Assembly: GCA_016256075.1 (NCBI GenBank)
Contig: SDVU01000716.1
Coordinates: 1-11,177 of the forward strand
DNA: 11,177 nucleotides
DNA from: Dictyocoela muelleri
Lineage: Eukaryota > Microsporidia
Direction of reading: 5' to 3'
Shown: positions 6,213 through 11,177 of the stretch, one piece after another
Layout: the number at the start of each line of letters is the position of its first letter
Position numbering within the stretch: position 1 is the stretch's first letter
Position numbers and translations under genes: made by a program
Notes under the pieces: generated by a model
The model's database searches: none
What the model was told of the DNA's origin: nothing
The model's input: the letters and a program-made list of their open reading frames with translations, nothing else

Positions 6213-6862
6213 AAAAAATGTTAATATTAAAATGAAGTAAGAGTTTAAAGGTTTATTATTAAATTGATTTAATACAAATATAAATTGATATTTTATTAAG
6301 TTGCTTCTTTTAAGCTTTAATTGTCACAGGCTTATGAGATTCCAGGGTTATGTGATCCCGCAAATAAAATTTTTTAAAAAAAGAGTTTTACAATATTTCC
6401 GACTGAACCACAATTTTTTAAAAAATTGAGTTTAATTATTTGTGTATAGGTAGTACAGATTTTTTTATTTATGGTTTTTTTTTGAGGAAAAATATTTGAA
6501 AAAGCAAAATATATATTTGAAAGAGAGAAATATTCGAAAAAGATGTATCTCTAACGTGAAAATAATACTTGGTGAGTAAATTTTATTTATAATATTTTAT
6601 ATATAAAATAGTTTTGGTTGATATGTTTTGGTGATTTATTTAAATAAATGGTTTTTAATAATTGAAAAGATTAATATTAAAATAAACCTCAAGTTTTAAA
6701 TAAAATAATTTCATACAATATTGTTATTCGGAGATTTTTTTGTACACTTTTTTCATAACTCTACAAAAATCAATCTTTTAGATGAAAATTCCAAAATCTG
6801 TAACCATTAAATCTTATGAAACAAATAAGCCCGGCCATGAAGTTAATCACTCTTAATATTCG
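6213..6862. other. AT-rich stretch without recognised genes
   Basis: Outside element A. It contains a short perfect palindrome (CAATTTTTTAAAAAATTG near 6410-6427) and two related pieces (GAAAAATATTTGAAAAAG near 6485 and GAGAAATATTCGAAAAAG near 6525). Nothing codes convincingly; the longest ATG frame from 6783 is 24 codons. Confidence 0.4.
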
Positions 6863-7063
6863 AGAAAACAAGAAATAATTTCTTTTATTCGTACCGGCCA
6901 ATAGCCGCAGCATATTAATAACGTACCCGCACGAAAATCGTTTCAAAAAAGAGCCAGAAAATTTTAAATCGATCCCGAAGACGAAAATATAATATTAATA
7001 ATAAAAAATCCTATATTGAAATTAAGATTTTTTGCTGAAGAAGAATCTCGGTACAAAAATGAT
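6863..7063 (+). pseudogene. Possible integrase-like retroelement fossil, short fragment
   Basis: One frame gives RKQEIISFIRTGQ, then PQHINNVPARKSFQKRARKF, IDPEDENIILII and LRFFAEEESRYKND. The spacing of a short helix ending in FIxTG, a basic F..RA.KF segment and an acidic turn recalls the region before the integrase core of some retroelements and Ginger-like transposons. Base composition is a little richer in GC than the surroundings. It is broken (about two breaks) and cut off by element C on the right. The assignment rests on pattern memory only. Confidence 0.25.
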
Positions 7064-7064
7064 G

Positions 7065-7120
7065 GTGCTACTGGAGAAAAGGATCCCTCTTTTAAGGGAG
7101 ATCCTTTTCTCTAGTAACGC
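7065..7120. repeat. Element C left end: self-palindromic hairpin
   Basis: The end itself folds. GTGCTACTGGAGAAAAGGAT on one arm pairs with ATCCTTTTCTCTAGTAACGC on the other, across CCCTCTTTTAAGGGAG. The same sequence therefore works as a terminal inverted repeat and as a local hairpin. Confidence 0.85.
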
Positions 7121-7147
7121 AAATTAAAAATAATATTCCATACCCTC

Positions 7148-8056
7148 ATGAGTTATGAAATAAATTATAAAAGTTCCATCTTTCATAATATAGACGAAAA
7201 TGTCAAGTTCTTAATAGAAATTAATGCTGTACGTAGACAAATACAATGTCATATGTGCAATAATGTAGTTAATCTAAAAGCTACAAAAAAACGTAGAGAT
7301 TTGTATACATATAGATGTACGCAAAAAGAATTGCAGATCGTCGTTAAACTTGAGCCCTTTGTTTCGTTTTTTAATCGATAAAGTTGAAACTTGATACTTT
7401 ACTATTTACTATTTTTTTTAGGAGGTGTTAGCAACAATTTCTTTACAGATTTACTAAGTTTGTATGAATACATATATACTTATAAAAAAGAAGTTGACTT
7501 CAGCTTTTGAAATAATATTAAATACTGATGAAAAGTTAGGTAGTAATGGTTCTGTAGTTGAAGTAGATTAAAATGTCATTTCTCTAACAGTTAATATAAG
7601 AAATCCAAGCGCCATTGACGATGATACACCGAGAACAGTATGGCTATTTGGTATGATTGAAAGGGATAATCTAAAAATTTTAGATTATCTATATTACCCG
7701 ACTGAAAATCCACTACATTAGCTGAAGTGATAAATAAACACATAAAGAATGGTGGTACTATAGTATCAAATGGTTATCCTTCATATCCTAGTGCTTTACA
7801 AAGAATATCATGCGAACATGTGATTTTTTACATAATGAAAGCATTGTTAATGTGGATGAAAAAACACGAAGAAATAGAAAATTTATGGTCTCACCTTAAA
7901 AGTGAATTAAGATCTCGGCAATGTGTTCCATATACACATATTGATTATTTTATAAAACAATTTTCATTCAAGAAGAAATATTTATCCAACTCGACTAATA
8001 ATAAAAGAATAATCGTATTTATTAGGATCTGTCAGCTGATTTTTAGTGATTATTAG
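7148..8056 (+). pseudogene. Element C transposase, Merlin/ISXO2-like DDE, broken
   Basis: It starts 84 bases inside the left end with ATG (MSYEINYKSS). It carries a zinc ribbon CHMCNNVVNL...YTYRC (residues about 34-57) whose last Cys (KNCRSSLNL) is now out of phase after about 7325. Further on: GGVSNNFF; the first catalytic Asp in VVEVD (GAT 7566-7568), followed by TAA where the family has Glu; RTVWLFGMIERDN; TTLAEVINKHIKNGGTIVS; the second acid position, which is Asn (AAT 7769-7771) where the family motif is SDGW/Y; and IENLWSHLKSELRSRQ with the third-acid Glu, near the C-terminus. TGA at 7703-7705 sits where Arg is expected. A frame slip near 7824-7880 leaves HNESIVNVDEKTR in another phase. 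The last part (7727-8056) is open. The loss of a catalytic Asp as well as frame breaks shows long inactivity. Confidence 0.83.
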
Positions 8057-8130
8057 TGATTATTAAAGATTATTTATTTATAAATAATATTAATTATTAT
8101 TTTATATATATTTATTATAAAATCACAAAC

Positions 8131-8181
8131 CTGGAGAAAAGGATCCCCCTTTAATGGGGGATCCTATTCTTCAGTAGCGCC
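8131..8181. repeat. Element C right end: self-palindromic hairpin
   Basis: CTGGAGAAAAGGATCCCCC pairs locally with GGGGGATCCTATTCTTCAG around TTTAAT, then AGTAGCGCC closes the element. It matches the left end in both orientations because each copy is palindromic. Confidence 0.85.
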
Positions 8182-8740
8182 GGTTCTACTATAACTTTGT
8201 ATAATTAACCTTTTATTCTAATCTTTTATAACAAACTCGTTTACCTAATTTGTAATCGGTGTCATTTATTGTTATATAATTTCTAAAATAAGTTTATATT
8301 AAAACATGTTAAAATATAAATTTCACGGTGAAATTTACTAATCATAATAAGAAGTCAATAAGATTAATGCAATTTTTATAGCTATCTTATTATAAATTTT
8401 TACGCGTATAGAAACAACATTTTTTTTGTATTAAAGACAATTTGCTAAACGTTTTAAAACCTTTACTAACATATTTAATGAAATAAAAAAATTAAATTAT
8501 GTTTATAGATGACCGAAAAAATTATTTTTATTTATTTTAAAAATTATTTAATCATCATTATTATTTTTATTAGTCGTTTTACTTAACCCGAAAATAATTT
8601 GGAGAATATTTTAATTATAAATTTTTTTAGAGACATATTCTAAGTCTTATTTAAAACGTAAAAAAAATAGACTTATGACTTTTTTTTATACTTTAATAAT
8701 AATCTAACCTAATTTACCATTTAATTTGTTGTTTATATAA
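8182..8740. other. AT-rich stretch without recognised genes
   Basis: No open frame of note on either strand, no tRNA boxes and no clear repeat. Begins at the edge of element C. Confidence 0.45.
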
Positions 8741-9067
8741 ATATTTGTACTATTAATATGCACAATTGCAGTAAACAACTCTCAAATATCGTCTTACACT
8801 AAAAAAATATTAAATAAAGAGAGCTCTCAGATCGATTCTATAATTTTAAAAAACATTATAAATTTTCCTTTATTAGAATTAAAAATAATCTTTAATACAT
8901 ATTGTAACATTAATGTTTGTTTAAATGAAGAATACATATTAAATACAAATCAACTGCATTAAATATTTTTTATCGATAATTATTTTAGCTATCGTAGATT
9001 TTTTGGTGCTGCAATTTATTATTTATCATATATTTTATTTTGTAAGTTTTGTATAAAAAATTATTAA
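8741..9067 (+). pseudogene. Open stretch with a hydrophobic N-terminus, possible decayed secreted-protein gene
   Basis: One frame stays open for 73 codons in very AT-rich DNA, then meets TAA (8960-8962) and continues in the same frame to TAA at 9065-9067. It begins IFVLLICTIAVNNSQISS, which resembles a signal peptide and cleavage region, and goes on with KNIINFPLLELKIIFNTYC and later YSRRFFGAA-like text (read as FSYRRFFGAAIYYLSYIL). There is no ATG in phase upstream of the hydrophobic part; TAA lies directly before it. It could be a host gene that lost its start, or chance. I do not recognise a family. Confidence 0.25.
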
Positions 9068-9976
9068 CTCATTTGAATCTACATTTTATTATTCAATAAT
9101 CATTCACCTACAATAATTTAGACTAATTATTAAATTTCTATCATTCGATATGTATTAAGTTTTCATCATTCAATTTTTATTTAATTTTTTCAGCATTCAA
9201 TTTTGATTATTCAATTTTAATTACTTTCTTTAATGTTAAAGTTTAATAATATGAATATAATAATTATTATCATCTTTATTTCTGGATTTAGTTTTTAAAA
9301 CATAAAAAACTAGTACTAAGTTTATGTTTTTATTTATTTGACATTAATGAATTGTCTTATAGCTATTAAAATCATTATTTCTTAATAATTTGTTAGATTC
9401 AAATTATCGTCGATTCAAATGCTAAATACTATATAATAAAAATTTCTTTTCTATCAATAATTTATCATCCATTATATTGCTATAAATTTTATTTTTCAAT
9501 TTTTAATTATTTTAAATTAAGTTAATTTATTTTTCAATTTAAGATTTTATTTAAATATGAATTTTATTAATTCATAGCTTTTGGTCTCATTATTCATATT
9601 GGATTCAATTTTTATCACTATTTTTTCATCATTCTCTTTTATCATTAATTTTATTATTATTTGAAATAGTTATAAAAAGTCAATACAATTTTTTATTTGA
9701 CTGAGGAATTTTTATAAATTTGATATAAACACGATATTTTTAAACATTAATCATTATTTTTTTATCACTATAAAATTATTTTATTTACATTAAATTTTTA
9801 ATTTATTTTTATAATTTATTCTTATTTTTCAATATTGATTATAATGTTTAGTCATTTTTTTTATTCGATTTAAAATATTTCTCTCTTTAACCTAACCTAT
9901 TTCATCTAATATCTAAAATCCAATTTATACAATTGTTACATCATTATAGTTCTCATTCATATATCAGCTTTTAATT
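9068..9976. other. AT-rich, strand-asymmetric low-complexity stretch
   Basis: The plus strand is visibly T-rich, with repeated ATTCAATTTT pieces (for example near 9169, 9195, 9209 and 9602). No frame stays open long enough to call. The asymmetry could be the trace of an old Asn/Lys-rich gene read leftward, but nothing recognisable remains. Confidence 0.4.
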
Positions 9977-10222
9977 TCATTCAAAAAATATTGAAAGTAA
10001 AATATTTATAGTAAATTTTATTTTCAAATTCATATTTTTTCTACGTACTTTAAATATGCTATATTTGTTAGGTATTTTTGTGTTAAATACCTCTAGATGG
10101 TATGCAGAACTCTGAAGTCCCACATCCACAAAAGGTAGTAAATCATCCGGACCTAAAGAACCACGTTCATATAGTATAACTCCAACTGAGATAAATCTTT
10201 TTCCCGGAGTTGCTTGTGTCAT
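9977..10222 (-). CDS. Unrecognised 81-codon ORF with CCC directly before its ATG
   Basis: The coding strand reads TTACCCCTCATCCCATG, so a CCC triplet touches the start and a CCCC lies a little further up, like the start signal of microsporidian genes. Residues 1-51 (TPGKRFISVGVILYERG, SLGPDDLLPFVDVG, LQSSAYHLEVFNTKIP) look like ordinary soluble protein with balanced codons. Residues 52-81 turn into Lys/Asn/Ile-rich text in AT-rich DNA, with a hydrophobic tail (INILLSIFF). Only about 165 bases (10070-10235) have the richer composition, so this may be a short real gene, a first exon, or a fragment of a larger gene brought in from elsewhere. I do not recognise the family. Confidence 0.4.
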   Translation of the reverse strand: MTQATPGKRFISVGVILYERGSLGPDDLLPFVDVGLQSSAYHLEVFNTKIPNKYSIFKVRRKNMNLKIKFTINILLSIFFE

Positions 10223-10575
10223 GGGATGAGGGGTAATTCAATTTTTTTTTATAAATTTAATTTAGATTTGATTTTAATTTTCTAATTAAAAAGGAAATTT
10301 ATTTGATTTATACATATATATATAAAAAATTAATAATACTAAAGGTCTATTTAATGTCTTTATATAATTTTTAGTTATAATGTATAACATGTGTATTATG
10401 TAATAATATTAGAAAATTTTTTAAAATTATTATTTATAAAAAATATTGTATTTAATAACTTTTTAAGAATATAAGTTAGTAAAAATGAATTAGTAATAAA
10501 TTACTGTAATTATAAATTTAAAATCATAAAATTTTGTTTATAAACATATATATGATTTTTTATTAATTGCCGAAC
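10223..10575. other. AT-rich intergenic stretch
   Basis: Upstream flank of the leftward ORF at 9977-10222. Contains a short ATATATATA run near 10313-10322 and no coding signal. Confidence 0.4.
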
Positions 10576-10642
10576 CCCAGATCGACACCCACCCCAGATC
10601 AACACCCAATTCAGATCAACACCCACCCCAGATCAACACCCA
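10576..10642. repeat. 17-bp minisatellite, four copies
   Basis: Four tandem copies of CCCAGATCAACACCCAC, differing at one to three positions (one has ATCGACAC, one begins TTCAGATC). It is much richer in C than the surroundings and purely C-biased on this strand. It encodes nothing convincing. A further loose copy (TCAAAATCAACAC) follows at about 10657-10669. Confidence 0.85.
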
Positions 10643-11057
10643 TTTAAATATACAGCTCAAAATCAACACTAACTCTAATAAGCCCCGCGCCTAATAATTC
10701 AACCTAAAAGCTTCCTTTCTGCAATAGCCTAATGTAGTCCATCTTTTCGCCACTTTCTGACAATCAACAGTTTTTTGATATTACTTAAAACTAAAAAAAT
10801 TTATAAAAAATATAAAAATTTAAAAAATGGTTTTAAATTCATTAAATAAGTTATTTAATCGTCGTTTATACTCTTTTTAAAGAAAAGCGAATTTAAAAGT
10901 CACTAAAATAAAATAAAAAAAATTCATTTTTTCTAAATAAAACATATTAATTTCTTAGTCGTGAAACTTAGAATATGTATAATATTTAAGTTTTTAATAT
11001 TTTAATTTTTTACTACTTCCATTTTCCTTCCATAATCACCATTTTTATATTTCCCCC
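10643..11057. other. Intergenic stretch, partly less AT-rich
   Basis: 10670-10770 is less AT-rich (AAGCCCCGCGCC, AATAGCCTAATGTAGTCC) but has no ORF or RNA boxes that I can support. The rest is A/T runs. Confidence 0.4.
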
Positions 11058-11114
11058 ATGAAGCGGAGAGAAACCTCTCTGAAAAAAAAGTATAAAAGAT
11101 ATTTTTGTAGCTGA
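11058..11114 (+). CDS. Tiny ORF after a CCCCC run, uncertain
   Basis: TTTCCCCCATGAAGCGG places a C5 run directly before an ATG that opens an 18-residue, Lys/Arg-rich peptide (MKRRETSLKKKYKRYFCS) ending TGA at 11112-11114. The start context matches the microsporidian CCC-ATG pattern. The frame is too short to judge, and a spliced or frame-shifted continuation past the window edge is possible. The codons overlap a small hairpin (GGAGAGAAACCTCTC, about 11064-11079). Confidence 0.2.
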   Translation: MKRRETSLKKKYKRYFCS

Positions 11115-11177
11115 CCCTTATAAATTTTAGACGTAATTAAGAGGTTTGACTTTTTATTTATTTTTTAAGGTCATAAT

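Larger units (their letters stand above)
7064..8181 (+). mobile_element. Element C: Merlin/IS1595-like DNA transposon
   Basis: About 1.1 kb with inverted ends. The left end reads GGTGCTACTGGAGAAAAGG and the right end, reverse-complemented, reads GGCGCTACTGAAGAATAGG; both continue into GATCCC. The single transposase remnant (7148-8056) fills the element. Size, terminal GG and enzyme type all fit Merlin. I see no target-site duplication next to the ends. It is unrelated in end sequence to elements A and B. Confidence 0.8.

Noticed and set aside
6340-6370. Second tRNA-like B box (GGGTTATGTGATCCCG)
   Set aside because: No A box at the right distance and no cloverleaf; the short pairing is local.
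7065-7120. Intrinsic bacterial terminator
   Set aside because: The hairpin recurs at the other end of element C and forms its terminal repeat, and the host appears eukaryotic.
10576-10642. CRISPR-like array
   Set aside because: Units are 17 bp and directly adjacent without spacers. The eukaryotic setting also argues against it; this is a minisatellite.

Overview
The window is very AT-rich eukaryotic DNA with one convincing host gene and a dense litter of decayed DNA transposons. The host is best read as a transposon-rich microsporidian. The gene at 1316-2026 (minus) is an Mtq2-type eRF1 glutamine methyltransferase. It lacks introns, is short and Asn-rich, and has a CCC triplet just before its ATG, a start-proximal signal known from microsporidia. 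The IS1595/Merlin-like (ISXO2-type) transposases are also common in the larger microsporidian genomes. The lineage is inferred from gene style; nothing in the window proves it.

Left flank (1-1315): a foldback element whose arms are built from a GGGCATT minisatellite (about 43-478), then a tRNA-like sequence with a clear A box and a decayed B box (549-620), then a GC-richer non-coding block (about 685-1010). Together the last two look like a decayed SINE. Next comes the methyltransferase gene, read leftward, with an Asn-rich 15-bp repeat expansion inside its catalytic domain.

Centre (2118-6212): a nested transposon stack. Element A has ends made of 19-bp tandem repeats in inverted orientation and a Merlin-like transposase with several breaks. 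Element B (3435-5257), with its own roughly 55-bp terminal inverted repeats and a second, different Merlin-like transposase, lies inside A. Two copies of a roughly 285-bp palindromic MITE sit inside B's transposase region. Another palindromic MITE (5573-5801) and a second, diverged copy of the 3' end of A's transposase lie to the right. A third Merlin-like element, C (7064-8181), is separate; each of its ends is itself a hairpin-forming palindrome.

Right flank (8182-11177): mostly AT-rich sequence with little coding signal. It holds a broken possible secreted-protein reading frame (8741-9067), an unrecognised 81-codon ORF with CCC directly before its ATG and atypical composition at its 5' end (9977-10222, minus), a 17-bp GC-rich minisatellite (10576-10642), and a tiny ORF after a CCCCC run (11058-11114). 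All three transposases carry several disabling changes, so the region appears to be a transposon graveyard with a translation-factor-modifying enzyme at its edge. I see no evidence of an operon-like or defence-type system.
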